Assembly: GCA_913063325.1 (NCBI GenBank)
Contig: CAJXYE010000006.1
Location: 48,952-112,951, forward strand
From: an uncultured Colwellia sp.
GTDB lineage: Bacteria; Pseudomonadota; Gammaproteobacteria; Enterobacterales; Alteromonadaceae
Reading direction: 5' to 3'
DNA: 64,000 bases
Both the position numbers and the translations under genes were made by a program. Below the pieces are notes generated by a model, which was not told the origin of the DNA, did not search any database, and worked only from the letters and a program-made list of their open reading frames with translations. Shown in pieces: positions 1 through 9,306 of the stretch. Position 1 is the stretch's first letter, and each line of letters opens with the position of its first letter.

Positions 1-649
1 AAGTACGTCGACCAAACATATCACCCATCATTGAGTACATGCCATACCAGGCCCAAAAAGACATGCCATTACTACCTGTTTGCCAGTTACCGTAACCGGG
101 GTTACCAATTAACTGCTCACCAGTACCAAAATCTTGAGCATTGTTGGCTTGTTGGCTTTGTGATTTTGATAACGAATTAATGCGAGGTAGCTGTCCATCT
201 GACATATCAGCTAATACATTAAGTGGATCACTTAATGCGTCAGAATAAAGTACAGGGTCTGCGGCTTGGTAAATATTTAGTAATTCATTATAACGCGCCT
301 GAGAAGACTCAAACATTTGTGGCTGAGTTTTGACGGTATTAATTCTATCTAATAGCGCCTTATACATAGGACCATTAGTCGAAGCGTCTTTGCGAAACTC
401 ATTAATTAGCGGCGTTAAGCTGGCTTTATTAACTGCTACTTTATCTGCATATTGGTTAATTAAGCTGGCATTACGAATTTGGCCATTATTTAAAGCATCA
501 CCTAACTGTGTAACTCTTTGCTCAGTAATAGGTAATTGCTGTTCGATTTGCTCTTTTACAGGATCGCCACAGCCAACTAAACTAAGCGTAGTAATTATGA
601 TCAAGAGTAATAAAAAAGGTGTTTTTAGTAAGCGCATTTCTGCCATCAT
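1..649 (-). CDS. Putative lipoprotein, C-terminus beyond the window
   Basis: Reading the minus strand gives an open frame from an ATG cluster at 649-635 to base 1. Three candidate starts (649, 646, 637) follow a GAGGAG Shine-Dalgarno at 650-655. The N-terminus MRLLKTPFLLLLIIITTLSL followed by VGC is a typical lipoprotein signal with a lipobox, so lipidation at that Cys is expected. The mature part (about 185 residues visible) is Gln/Asn-rich and helical, then turns Gly/Trp/Met-rich (NPGYGNWQTG, FWAWYGMYSMMGDMF) near the window edge. I do not recognise the family. Signal and frame are clear; the function is unknown and the gene is cut by the window. Confidence 0.75.
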   Translation of the reverse strand, partial: MMAEMRLLKTPFLLLLIIITTLSLVGCGDPVKEQIEQQLPITEQRVTQLGDALNNGQIRNASLINQYADKVAVNKASLTPLINEFRKDASTNGPMYKALLDRINTVKTQPQMFESSQARYNELLNIYQAADPVLYSDALSDPLNVLADMSDGQLPRINSLSKSQSQQANNAQDFGTGEQLIGNPGYGNWQTGSNGMSFWAWYGMYSMMGDMFGRRT

Positions 650-769
650 CTCCTCAAAAATGCTATGTTATCGAAATAAATAAATTAATATTAGCGACTA
701 AGCATAGACAATTGTCAATTAATACCATTAACGACATATTATGTCTATAGAAACGCTTGTTTATATCAT

Positions 770-926
770 TTGTATTAATTAAAGTTTCAGAGTTTAATGA
801 TAATAAATTTTCAAGAACAAGGCGCTTGATTGAGCAATAGCTGGCTATTGGGATTGAAAGCAACGATGTTATTGGATATTTAGAGCATTTCAAAATGATG
901 ACTTAGTTAGTGCAATTGATATTACA
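770..926. repeat. Possible degenerate intergenic repeat upstream of glnE
   Basis: The 289-bp gap between the lipoprotein gene and glnE contains no convincing gene; a 76-codon minus-strand frame lacks a Shine-Dalgarno and recognisable content. The stretch has weakly complementary ends (TATTAATTAAAGTTTCAGAG against the complement of CTTAGTTAGTGCAATTGATA) and looks like the short dispersed repeats of this genome. No second copy is in the window, so this is tentative. Promoters for glnE and the divergent lipoprotein gene must also lie here. Confidence 0.25.
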
Positions 927-938
927 TAAGGAATACTT

Positions 939-3797
939 GTGACATTATCTCTTTCTCCTCTCCTATTGCAGCAACAAAAAACTAGCTGGCAACATTTTAT
1001 TGATCAACATGCTCAGGCTTGTAATGACTTGTCTCAAGATCAAATTGAATTATTTAAACAAGCGATAACGCTGAGTGATTTCATCTTAAAAAGTGCTTTG
1101 CAAGCACCTGAACTCGTTATAGAGCTTTTTAGACTACCTAGCAAAGAAGTGTTACCCGATTATAGAAATCTTCTGAGTGAGCAATTATCCCTCTGTACTA
1201 ATGAAGCTCAGCTACACCGTACGCTTCGACGTTTTCGATTACAACAAATGGTGAAGATAGCAATTGATGACTTATTATTAGATATCAGTCTCGATGTTTC
1301 ATTGGCGAGGTTATCATCATTAGCCGATGAGCTTATTTTATCTAGTTTACAATGGTTAACTGATTTTTGTCAGAAAAAATGGGGTACTCCTACCAATGAG
1401 CAAGGTGAAAATCAGGTTCTATTGGTTTATGGCATGGGGAAGCTCGGCGGTAAAGAGTTAAACTTCTCCTCTGATATAGATTTAATTTTTACTTATCCCG
1501 AAAGTGGTGAAACTCATGGCTGTCGCCGTAGTATTGATAACCAGCAATTTTTCACACGCTTAGCACAAAAACTCATTGCTTCACTACACCAAGTCACTTG
1601 TGATGGTTTTGTCTATCGTGTCGATATGCGATTACGTCCTTTTGGTGACAGTGGGCCACTTGTTTTAACGTTTAATGCCATGGAAGATTATTACCAAGAA
1701 CAAGGGCGTGATTGGGAGCGTTATGCCATGTTGAAAGCGAGAGTTATTGGTGAATCTAAATACCATGAACAGCTATCAAGTATGCTCAGACCTTTTGTTT
1801 ATCGTCGTTACATTGATTTTAGTGTTATTGATAGCTTACGACGTATGAAAATGATGATTGCGCAAGAGGTTCGCCGCAAGCAATTAATCAATAACATCAA
1901 ACTTGGCGCAGGCGGTATTCGCGAAATTGAATTTATTGTCCAAGTGTTCCAGCTCATTCGAGGTGGTCGGGTAAAAGAGCTTCAGCAACGCAGTTTATTA
2001 ACTGTTTTGCCAAAACTGGTTGAGTCTGGTGAAATTAATGAAGCGAATAAACAAGTGTTAGAAAACGCGTATCGTTTTTTACGTCGAGTAGAAAATATAA
2101 TTCAGGCATTAGCCGATAAGCAAACGCAAACATTACCTGATAGTGAACTTGACCAACAGCGGGTAATAGCTGTGCTAGGCATTGAAACCTGGCCTGAATT
2201 TTTAGCTATATTAGCCGAACATATGAATAACGTTCACCAAGAGTTTGATTTACTCATTGGGCTCGATAGCCCTAATCATCAAGCGGCAGATGAACATTGG
2301 GTTACGCTTTGGCATAATCGTTGGAGTGATGAAGAATCTATCGCATGGTTAGACCAAGAAGCCCTTGCTTGGCAAAGTAGCAAGGTGTGGCAGATACTGC
2401 ATGATTTTCGAGAGGACACGGGGAAACGTAGTTTAGGTAACAGAGGCCGCCAGGTATTAGATAAATTAATTCCATTACTTTTATGCCGATTACAAAAGAA
2501 TGAAATGGCTGAACAGGTTCTAGCAAGAGTATTGCAAGTCTTTAGTAAAATAGTGACACGTACCGCTTACTTAGAGCTACTTTTTGAAAATGAAGGGGCG
2601 TTAAAGCAACTTATTCATTTATGCCAAGCCAGTAGTTGGGTGACCGACTATATTGCTAAATATCCAATTTTACTTGATGAGCTTATTGATCCCAAGTTAC
2701 TGCATAACCCGCCACAACTTTCGTCTTATGCGCTAGAGTTGCGTGAACGTATGTTAAGGATCCCAGAGGAAGATCTTGAAGCACAAATGGAAGCACTTCG
2801 TCAGTTTAAACAATCTCAACAATTACGCATTGCTGCAGCTGAAATTGCCGATGTCTTACCGGTAGCAAAAATAAGTGAACATTTAACCTCTTTAGCAGAG
2901 GCCATTTTATCAGAAGTGATAAACCTTGCTTGGCAGCAAGTTAGTGATCGCTTTGGTGTGCCTACAATCTGTTTAGGTCACGGCAAGGAAAAAGGCTTTG
3001 GTGTTATTGCTTACGGTAAAACGGGCGGTGTTGAACTTGGATACAGCTCTGATTTAGATTTAGTTTTTGTTCATCAAAGTGAGTCCGATGAAGTGACAAC
3101 AGGTAAGGCTGACGGTAGTAAGGTAATAGCTGCAAGTCAGTTTTATATGAAATTAGCTCAACGTATTATGCACATTTTTAACACCCGTATGAATAGTGGA
3201 ATTTTATATGAGTTAGATATGCGCTTGAGACCATCAGGTAACTCAGGTTTGTTAGTGGTACATTTAAATACCTTTGCCAATTATCAGCATGAAGATGCAT
3301 GGACTTGGGAGCATCAAGCGCTAGTAAGAGCTCGAATGATTTTTGGTAATGTAGAGCTTCACAAAGAGTTTGTTACTATTCGACAAGACGTTTTATCAAG
3401 GCCTAGAGAATTCTTAACACTAAAAAGTGACATTGTTAGCATGCGGGAAAAAATGCGTAGTCACCTTGATAAATCAGACGAATCTCATTTAGATATTAAG
3501 CAAGGTAAAGGCGGATTAGTTGATATTGAGTTTCTGGCTCAGTTTTTAGTACTTGCTCATGCAAAAGAGTACAGTGAATTGATGAATTATTGTGATAATT
3601 TAGGTATTTTTAAAAGCTTACTTAAGTTGAATTTATTAGAGAAGGCAGAGCAGCAGCAATTGAGCCATATGTATCAAAAGCTAAGAGCGTTAGGTCATCA
3701 AGCTACAATGCAAAATGCAGGACAATTAATCAATAAATCAACCATTACCGGGCAAGTTGCGATTAGTGAAATTTGGCAAAAACGGCTAGTTGATTAG
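939..3797 (+). CDS. glnE: Bifunctional glutamine synthetase adenylyltransferase/deadenylase
   Basis: GlnE adds and removes AMP on a tyrosine of glutamine synthetase and so tunes ammonia assimilation to nitrogen status; PII protein and glutamine control it. The 952 residues match the family (946 in E. coli). Both nucleotidyltransferase halves are visible: GMGKLGGKELNFSSDIDLIF near residue 165 (N-terminal, deadenylylating half) and AYGKTGGVELGYSSDLDLVF near 690 (adenylylating half), each with the Gly-rich loop and the metal-binding DxD. The start is GTG, preceded at good spacing by AAGGA. Cytoplasmic. It stands alone, convergent with the next gene. High confidence. Confidence 0.97.
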   Translation: MTLSLSPLLLQQQKTSWQHFIDQHAQACNDLSQDQIELFKQAITLSDFILKSALQAPELVIELFRLPSKEVLPDYRNLLSEQLSLCTNEAQLHRTLRRFRLQQMVKIAIDDLLLDISLDVSLARLSSLADELILSSLQWLTDFCQKKWGTPTNEQGENQVLLVYGMGKLGGKELNFSSDIDLIFTYPESGETHGCRRSIDNQQFFTRLAQKLIASLHQVTCDGFVYRVDMRLRPFGDSGPLVLTFNAMEDYYQEQGRDWERYAMLKARVIGESKYHEQLSSMLRPFVYRRYIDFSVIDSLRRMKMMIAQEVRRKQLINNIKLGAGGIREIEFIVQVFQLIRGGRVKELQQRSLLTVLPKLVESGEINEANKQVLENAYRFLRRVENIIQALADKQTQTLPDSELDQQRVIAVLGIETWPEFLAILAEHMNNVHQEFDLLIGLDSPNHQAADEHWVTLWHNRWSDEESIAWLDQEALAWQSSKVWQILHDFREDTGKRSLGNRGRQVLDKLIPLLLCRLQKNEMAEQVLARVLQVFSKIVTRTAYLELLFENEGALKQLIHLCQASSWVTDYIAKYPILLDELIDPKLLHNPPQLSSYALELRERMLRIPEEDLEAQMEALRQFKQSQQLRIAAAEIADVLPVAKISEHLTSLAEAILSEVINLAWQQVSDRFGVPTICLGHGKEKGFGVIAYGKTGGVELGYSSDLDLVFVHQSESDEVTTGKADGSKVIAASQFYMKLAQRIMHIFNTRMNSGILYELDMRLRPSGNSGLLVVHLNTFANYQHEDAWTWEHQALVRARMIFGNVELHKEFVTIRQDVLSRPREFLTLKSDIVSMREKMRSHLDKSDESHLDIKQGKGGLVDIEFLAQFLVLAHAKEYSELMNYCDNLGIFKSLLKLNLLEKAEQQQLSHMYQKLRALGHQATMQNAGQLINKSTITGQVAISEIWQKRLVD

Positions 3798-3800
3798 TAA

Positions 3801-3829
3801 AGTTGATTAATAGGAATGATGAATCAACT
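3801..3829. terminator. Inverted repeat between convergent genes, possible weak terminator
   Basis: AGTTGATT at 3801-3808 pairs with AATCAACT at 3822-3829 between the convergent 3' ends of glnE and the next gene. There is no T-run on either side, so it is at best a weak terminator. The left arm partly repeats the last codons of glnE (TTGATTAG, then TTGATTAA). Confidence 0.3.
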
Positions 3830-3832
3830 CTA

Positions 3833-4531
3833 TTAATACTGGTTAGCGCTAGCAAGTAGAATACACTCCTCATCTAAGAAAGCTTGAGGGGCACTCTCAA
3901 TCACTACAATGGCCCGTTGACGATTACAAAAGAATATTGAAAGGCCGGATTCAAAGTGCCCCTCTATGGCTTTAGCTACTTGAAAGGTGGTTTTTAATAT
4001 ATCCTTTTCAATTCTAAACGGATCTTTCACTACATAATCACGGTTTAACCACCAAATTAAGTCGATACCGTCCTTTTCAGTATACTCAGCAAGCTTCTGA
4101 TTGAGGGTTTCACCACGCCTAAAAGGTCTTGATTCAATACTGCCTTGCCAATTTCTTTTATAAGGGCGAACAACCATTCCTCTGGCTTGTAATAACTTAA
4201 CTAAATCACCTTTTGGATCAGGAAGGTAAACAATGTTATTACGAACTTTAGGACCTTTTCCATCCATATCGCCATGTAAATTAGCATAGAATTTTGATAA
4301 GCCAACTGCCGCGGCATTAGTTGAGCTTCTACCTTGTTGATATTCTGAAGGTTTTTTTTCAGGTTTTTGCGTGCTTGAGTCAGTAACAGCTTCAGTGCCT
4401 TGTATTGAACTATCATCAACTTTTCCTAATGAGCCATCAAGAGAAAGCAAAAAGTCTTGGTTAGCAAAAAATGCCCAAGCAAGTACAGTAAGAAAAAGAC
4501 CTAAGATAAGGTTACGCAGCCAAAAGTTCAT
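3833..4531 (-). CDS. TcpQ-like membrane-anchored periplasmic protein
   Basis: A 232-residue protein with one N-terminal membrane segment (residues 5-24, LRNLILGLFLTVLAWAFF), then a Ser/Thr/Gln/Lys-rich linker (about 30-70) and a periplasmic C-terminal domain. The block SRPFRRGETLNQKLAEYTEK with following WWLNRDYVV, an AVAKAIEG-like helix and a final strand resembles the TcpQ/PilL-N C-terminal domain found in pilus and secretion-associated proteins (a short alpha/beta fold that binds partner lipoproteins or peptidoglycan). No pilus genes are nearby, so the partner is unknown. Convergent with glnE. The domain match is by eye only. Confidence 0.6.
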   Translation of the reverse strand: MNFWLRNLILGLFLTVLAWAFFANQDFLLSLDGSLGKVDDSSIQGTEAVTDSSTQKPEKKPSEYQQGRSSTNAAAVGLSKFYANLHGDMDGKGPKVRNNIVYLPDPKGDLVKLLQARGMVVRPYKRNWQGSIESRPFRRGETLNQKLAEYTEKDGIDLIWWLNRDYVVKDPFRIEKDILKTTFQVAKAIEGHFESGLSIFFCNRQRAIVVIESAPQAFLDEECILLASANQY

Positions 4532-4733
4532 TGGTTAATCAATACCTTTGTTTTATAGCCGTCACTAAGTGTGATGGGTATATTATGTTAAAAAAGTTAA
4601 TATTAACTTACTTTACGCAAAGAATAATAATTATACAAATTTTCTCTGGATAACGTATTTTGATGAAAATGTGGGCGGATAAAAGAACAGCCTATAGATG
4701 TTATCCTTTTATCACTATGGCATAGCCCTTCAA

Positions 4734-5672
4734 CTATTTGTACAGAGAAGCATCTTCAGGGTTTGGTCTTGTCTTAAAGCGACGGTGTAGCCACATATAT
4801 TGCTCGGGCTGTACGAGAATCGCTTTCTCCAATTCTTGGTTGATTTTGATCAGATCTTGCTCATCATTATCGGTTGGGAAGTTTTCCAACGGGGCAGAGA
4901 CCTCAAGCGTGTAACCGCTATCGTCGCTATTTCTACGTGGGATCATCATCACAGTTTTGGTGTTTTTCTTACGGGAAAAAATAAGCGTACCCGTTGTTGT
5001 CGCTGTTTCTTTTACCGCAAAAAAAGGAACAAATAAGCTTTTATTACGGCCATAATCCTGATCAGGTAAATAGGCACAAGCCTCTTTTTGATGTAAGGCT
5101 TTGAGTAAACCTTTCACATCACGTTTTCCTACCATATATTTATTAGAACGTGCTCTACCTCTATGCTGGAAAAACTCCATTAATGGATTATTATGAGGAC
5201 GATAGAATGCAACTAAAGGATTACTGATCCCTGCGCCTCGTGCACACATTTCTAAACTTAAATTATGCATGGATAAGACAAGTACACCATTACCTTCTGC
5301 TTGTGCCGAAGAAATATGGTGAGCGCCAGTGACTTTTACTTTTCTAGTTACACGCCAGTTTGGCCACCACCAACCCATACCTGTTTCAAATAAGGCTATG
5401 CCGGTATTCTCAAAGTTTTTCTTTAAAATACTTTGTAGTTCATCTTCATTTTTTTCAGGAAAGCACAATCTTAAATTTGTTTGCGCAACATGCTTTCGTT
5501 TTGAAGCAAGTTTAAATATTAATCGGCCTAAAGTACGGCCCATAGCTAATTGTAATTTAAAGGGTAACCAGGAAATACTGTACAGGATAAAAACACCAAG
5601 CCAAGTTAACCAGTACTTGGGTAATAAAAAAGACAACTTAAAGTTGGGCTGTAACACTTTATTCTTGCTCAA
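4734..5672 (-). CDS. lpxL: LpxL/HtrB-family lipid A late acyltransferase
   Basis: Transfers a fatty acyl chain from acyl-ACP to Kdo2-lipid IVA at the inner membrane. The length (312 aa) fits LpxL/LpxP (306). Visible features are an N-terminal hydrophobic segment (about 12-32), the catalytic H-x4-E motif in SMHNLSLEM (near residue 135), the PDQDYG motif (near 204) and the following FVPFFAVKETATTTGTL block typical of LpxL rather than LpxM. The start lies about 150 bp from a divergent LPS-type glycosyltransferase, which supports an envelope role. LpxL against LpxP (palmitoleoyl, cold-induced) cannot be decided here; in a cold-adapted organism both are possible. Confidence 0.85.
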   Translation of the reverse strand: MSKNKVLQPNFKLSFLLPKYWLTWLGVFILYSISWLPFKLQLAMGRTLGRLIFKLASKRKHVAQTNLRLCFPEKNEDELQSILKKNFENTGIALFETGMGWWWPNWRVTRKVKVTGAHHISSAQAEGNGVLVLSMHNLSLEMCARGAGISNPLVAFYRPHNNPLMEFFQHRGRARSNKYMVGKRDVKGLLKALHQKEACAYLPDQDYGRNKSLFVPFFAVKETATTTGTLIFSRKKNTKTVMMIPRRNSDDSGYTLEVSAPLENFPTDNDEQDLIKINQELEKAILVQPEQYMWLHRRFKTRPNPEDASLYK

Positions 5673-5820
5673 TGTATTTTCTCATCTGACCTTATTTTAA
5701 CTATGCTTGATTATACGCAAGTTAGTTTGTTTTGGGCAATGAAGTTATTTACGACATTAGCCCGTTTTTGCAGTAGAATGGCGGCCATAAGATTAATAAT
5801 TGGTATTTTGAGACTTTTTG

Positions 5821-6915
5821 ATGGATGCAGTGGTTGACCAAGAAATAAGTAATAGAGAAATAGAACTTATTATTGGAAATTCAAAACGGAATTTTTCAGG
5901 TATTACCTCAACAATGTTGCAAGTAGTATCTTATCAAAGGCATATGATTCCATTGCGCGTCATGGGGAGAAATAACTTAACTGATACCAACTTAGCGATT
6001 AGTTTTTGGCAAGTGGTAAAAATGTGTCAATCGCCTTTATCTAATGGGAAATTTCGTATTTTTCATGCTCGCCGTGTAGATGAAATGATCCAAGGCATAA
6101 TATTAAAGTACCTTTTTAGAGCTAAAATAAAACTCGTGTTTAGCTCTGCCGCGCAGCGTAAAAGGGCCCGATTTACTTGTTGGCTAACAAGACGTATGGA
6201 TGCGGTTATTGCTATGTGTAGAGCTTCAGCTAACTATTTAGATAACCCGCCAAGTACCATCATTTATCATGGTGTTAATACTGATGTTTATGCGTCGAGT
6301 GAAGATAAACAACAAACATGGCAAGCGCTTGACTTATTAAGGTCAACCCAGCCAAAAGGTAAGCACGGTATTGCCATTCTTGGTCGGGTGAGAAAACAAA
6401 AAGGTGTGCACCTCTTTGTACAAAGCTGTATTGCCTTATTAAACGACTATCCTGATTATACCGCTGTTATTGTCGGAGGAGTTGCCTCCAAGCATGAAAA
6501 ATTTACTCAAGCCTTACGCGATAATATTGCTCAGGCAGGACTGTCTGATCGTATTATTTTTGTAGGAGAGCAAGACTTTGCTGATATTCCAAAAATATTT
6601 AGTAGTTTATCTCTTGTTGTCGCGCTAAGTGAAAATGAAGGTTTCGGCTTAACTATTCTTGAAGCTATGAGTAGCGGTGCAGCAGTACTTGCTAGCGAAG
6701 CTGGCGCATGGCCTGAAGTTATTCGTCAAGGAATTGATGGCTACGTTGTACCGGTAAATGATTTAGCGGCAGTAAAAGATAAAATGGCAATGTTACTAAG
6801 TGACGAAGCTAAGCTTGCTCAAATGGGGCAATCAGGCCGGGAGCGAGTTGAGCAACATTACTCTGTTAAAAGAGAAGCGACAGAGTTAACCCACTTTCTT
6901 AAAACGCTAGTCTAA
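5821..6915 (+). CDS. GT4 glycosyltransferase, LpcC-like (LPS core mannosyltransferase type)
   Basis: A retaining GT-B glycosyltransferase of about 364 residues. The N-terminus has the FSGITSTMLQV block characteristic of LpcC-type core mannosyltransferases, and the middle has MDAVIAMCRAS...IIYHGVNTDVY. The C-terminal Rossmann half carries the nucleotide-sugar E-x7-E motif in SENEGFGLTILEAMSSG (near 270). LpcC relatives add mannose to inner-core Kdo. The divergent lpxL neighbour fits lipopolysaccharide assembly. I place the start at ATG 5821; an in-frame TTG sits directly before it and no strong Shine-Dalgarno separates them. The exact sugar is an inference from family resemblance. Confidence 0.82.
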   Translation: MDAVVDQEISNREIELIIGNSKRNFSGITSTMLQVVSYQRHMIPLRVMGRNNLTDTNLAISFWQVVKMCQSPLSNGKFRIFHARRVDEMIQGIILKYLFRAKIKLVFSSAAQRKRARFTCWLTRRMDAVIAMCRASANYLDNPPSTIIYHGVNTDVYASSEDKQQTWQALDLLRSTQPKGKHGIAILGRVRKQKGVHLFVQSCIALLNDYPDYTAVIVGGVASKHEKFTQALRDNIAQAGLSDRIIFVGEQDFADIPKIFSSLSLVVALSENEGFGLTILEAMSSGAAVLASEAGAWPEVIRQGIDGYVVPVNDLAAVKDKMAMLLSDEAKLAQMGQSGRERVEQHYSVKREATELTHFLKTLV

Positions 6916-6917
6916 TC

Positions 6918-6950
6918 TATACCCAAGCATCTTCAAGTTACTTGGATATA
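6918..6950. repeat. Short inverted repeat, solo end of a dispersed element
   Basis: TATACCCAAG at 6918 pairs imperfectly with CTTGGATATA ending at 6950, around CATCTTCAAGTTA. The sequence TATACCCAAG..ACTTC resembles the left end of the larger element at 34076. It begins 3 bp after the stop codon of the glycosyltransferase, the same placement as the other elements of this window. Confidence 0.5.
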
Positions 6951-7002
6951 ACCCCCTTTAGTCGCTTTTATAGCATAGCGCTACAGTGATAAAATTAGAT
7001 AC

Positions 7003-7040
7003 AAAAAAGCCCTAAACGATAGCTCGCTTAGGGCTTTTTT
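7003..7040. terminator. Bidirectional Rho-independent terminator
   Basis: A6-GCCCTAA at 7003-7015 and TTAGGGC-T6 at 7028-7040 form a hairpin with U-runs in both directions. It serves the convergent glycosyltransferase and tolC genes. Confidence 0.9.
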
Positions 7041-7066
7041 AATGTATTAATGAGTGATAAGTCAGA

Positions 7067-8428
7067 TTAGTTAGTGACTACCATTAAACCTGAATTAATC
7101 GCACTGATATCTTCATCAGTAATCGTACCTGCAGCACGTTTCAACTTTAAAACGTTTTGAATATAAGCATAACGTGTTGATGACAAGTTACGCTTAGCAT
7201 TATACAAGTTACGTGTACTATCTAATACATCAACTATGGTACGAGTACCTACTTCAAAACCAGCTTCAGTTGCTTCTAGTGCTTTTTGGGCACTCAGTAC
7301 TGATTGTTCAAAAGCTTTAATCGCTGAAATTGCGGCAATTACTGTGTTGTAAGCATTTCGAGTGGTACGAACCACACCACGATGTGTTAACGATAAGTCT
7401 TGGCTGGCCAGTACAAAGTTACTTTGTGCTTTACGTACTGAACTTTGAATCGCACCACCAGAATAAATTGGAACATTTAACTGCACACCAAGTGAGTAAC
7501 CATTTACACCAGGTGCATCAATTGTAGGAAAGCTGTCAAAGGTTGATTCATCATCTTTACCGCTGTAGTTAGCTGCAAAATCCAATGTAGGGTAATGACC
7601 AGAGCGAGCAATATCGATATTATCTTGCGCAATATCAATACCTACCTTAGCGGTAATTAAATCTAGGTTTTTAGCTTCAGCAGTTACTTGCCACTCATCA
7701 GCGCTATTTGGTACTGGAGTACTCGTACTAAAACGCTCAGTGTTTAATACGCTTACATTTTTAGGGTAAGTATTGGTGATTACTCGTAATTCTTCTTCCG
7801 CTTGGTAGATAGCGTTTTCTGCTCTTATTTGTTCGGTAACCGCATTATCAAATTCAGCTTGTGCTTCATATACATCAGTAATTGCGGTTAAACCAACGGA
7901 AAATCGTTGCTTAGTTTGTTCAAGTTGACGCGCAATTGCTTCTTTCTCAGCTATGGCAAAAACTAAATCATCTTTAGAGCTCAGCAAGTCAAAATAAGCT
8001 TGAGTGACGCGGGTAATTAAATCTTGCTTAGCAACCTGATAGGTTAAATCACTTTGATGTGCTGCTTTTTCGGCATTACCTAAACGCAACCAGCTATCGT
8101 GATGATAAAGCTGCATATTTAAATTTGCGCCATAAGTTAAACTAGAAAACTCAGATGTACCTACATAAGCAGGGGCGTCATCAGGGGTTTGGTAAGATTC
8201 TTGTTCGCCAGCATTATAACCACCAGAAAGGTTAATTTGAGGTAATAAAGTTGCTCGGGCTTGCTCGATATCTTCTTTTACTATCATAAACTGAGCTTGT
8301 GATTTAAGAACCACAGGATCGTTTAATAAAGCTTGTTGATATACTGTCAGTAAATCATCAGCTTGGGCGTGTGTGCTGCCAATGGCTGCCGTTATCGCTA
8401 TAATTAGTGTGCTTAGTGTTTTATTCAT
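7067..8428 (-). CDS. tolC: Outer-membrane efflux/secretion channel TolC
   Basis: A trimeric outer-membrane channel with a periplasmic tunnel used by RND, MFS and ABC pumps and type I secretion. The 453 residues start with a Sec signal peptide (MNKTLSTLIIAITAAIGSTH, cleavage near AQA-DD). Two OEP repeats follow, with typical starts DLLTVYQQALLNDP (near 24) and the second repeat near residue 240. The C-terminal half has the GTRTIVDVLDSTRNLYNAKR block conserved in TolC. It is divergent from nudF, as in E. coli, where tolC lies next to nudF-yqiB-cpdA-yqiA-parE, which supports orthology. The two HlyD proteins in this window may use it as outer channel (inference). Confidence 0.95.
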   Translation of the reverse strand: MNKTLSTLIIAITAAIGSTHAQADDLLTVYQQALLNDPVVLKSQAQFMIVKEDIEQARATLLPQINLSGGYNAGEQESYQTPDDAPAYVGTSEFSSLTYGANLNMQLYHHDSWLRLGNAEKAAHQSDLTYQVAKQDLITRVTQAYFDLLSSKDDLVFAIAEKEAIARQLEQTKQRFSVGLTAITDVYEAQAEFDNAVTEQIRAENAIYQAEEELRVITNTYPKNVSVLNTERFSTSTPVPNSADEWQVTAEAKNLDLITAKVGIDIAQDNIDIARSGHYPTLDFAANYSGKDDESTFDSFPTIDAPGVNGYSLGVQLNVPIYSGGAIQSSVRKAQSNFVLASQDLSLTHRGVVRTTRNAYNTVIAAISAIKAFEQSVLSAQKALEATEAGFEVGTRTIVDVLDSTRNLYNAKRNLSSTRYAYIQNVLKLKRAAGTITDEDISAINSGLMVVTN

Positions 8429-8629
8429 GAGTAGGAAATTCCTTGGGTATTATACCAATGTCATTAAATTACTGTTCACAATAAGAACATAAGTTAATGT
8501 AGTTGATATTACTCTTGTTCTTTATTTATTGATGTTCGCTGGTAGGGTATCCTACATGGATTTTTAAATTAACCAAATAAAATAACTGTTTACTAGTGTA
8601 ACAAATTATTTTATTGAAAAGAGGTGCGA

Positions 8630-9271
8630 ATGGAAAGTCATAATAATAAGCCGTTATCTATGTTGAAATTTAATAATGAACAAGTGGCTGTGCACTCCGT
8701 TGTTAATCGGTATCAGGGCTTTTTTAAAATGAATGAATACTCATTACAACATAAGCTTTTTTCAGGCAAGTACAGTGAGATTATTACACGAGAAATTTTC
8801 GAACGTGGTGATGCTGTGGTTGTCATGCCTTACGACGCAAAATTAGATAAAGTGTTATTGATAGAGCAATTTAGACCAGGCGCGCTAAGAGGAGATGATA
8901 GCCCTTGGTTATTAGAATTCATAGCCGGCATGTTTGATGAGAATGAAAGTCCCACAGAGGTAGCGATTAGAGAGGCAAAAGAGGAAGCTGATCTCATTCT
9001 TTGTAAAAGTGATTTACAGCCTATTATGCAATATCTTTCTAGTCCTGGGGGCATGAGCGAATGCATTCACCTGTATTTAGGGTATTTTGACAGTACTAAA
9101 GTAAATGATGGCGCTATTCATGGCTTGCCTGAAGAGAATGAAGATATTTTGTTACACCTTGTCAGTCGTCATCAGGCTATGGAGTTATTAGCTCAAGGTA
9201 AAATCACTAACGCAGCAACTATTATAGGGTTACAATGGTTGGCAATGAACTATCAGTCATTACCTAGTTAA
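8630..9271 (+). CDS. nudF: ADP-ribose pyrophosphatase (Nudix)
   Basis: Hydrolyses ADP-ribose to AMP and ribose 5-phosphate in the cytoplasm. The Nudix box reads GMFDENE...REAKEEADL (near residues 100-122): G-x5-E-x7-R-E-x2-E-E is intact, but the usual late Gly is Asp. The upstream block VVMPYDAKLDKVLLIEQFRPG and the later SSPGGMSE loop are typical of NudF. I choose ATG 8630, five bases after AAGAGG; an upstream GTG at 8624 overlaps the Shine-Dalgarno. First gene of the nudF-yqiB-cpdA-yqiA-parE run. Confidence 0.93.
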   Translation: MESHNNKPLSMLKFNNEQVAVHSVVNRYQGFFKMNEYSLQHKLFSGKYSEIITREIFERGDAVVVMPYDAKLDKVLLIEQFRPGALRGDDSPWLLEFIAGMFDENESPTEVAIREAKEEADLILCKSDLQPIMQYLSSPGGMSECIHLYLGYFDSTKVNDGAIHGLPEENEDILLHLVSRHQAMELLAQGKITNAATIIGLQWLAMNYQSLPS

Positions 9272-9306
9272 ACTATTACAGCTAAAATGACGGTTAAGAG
9301 GTACCC

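Noticed and set aside
663..893. 76-codon minus-strand frame upstream of glnE
   Set aside because: No Shine-Dalgarno, no recognisable domain, biased composition, overlaps a repeat-like stretch and the likely promoters.
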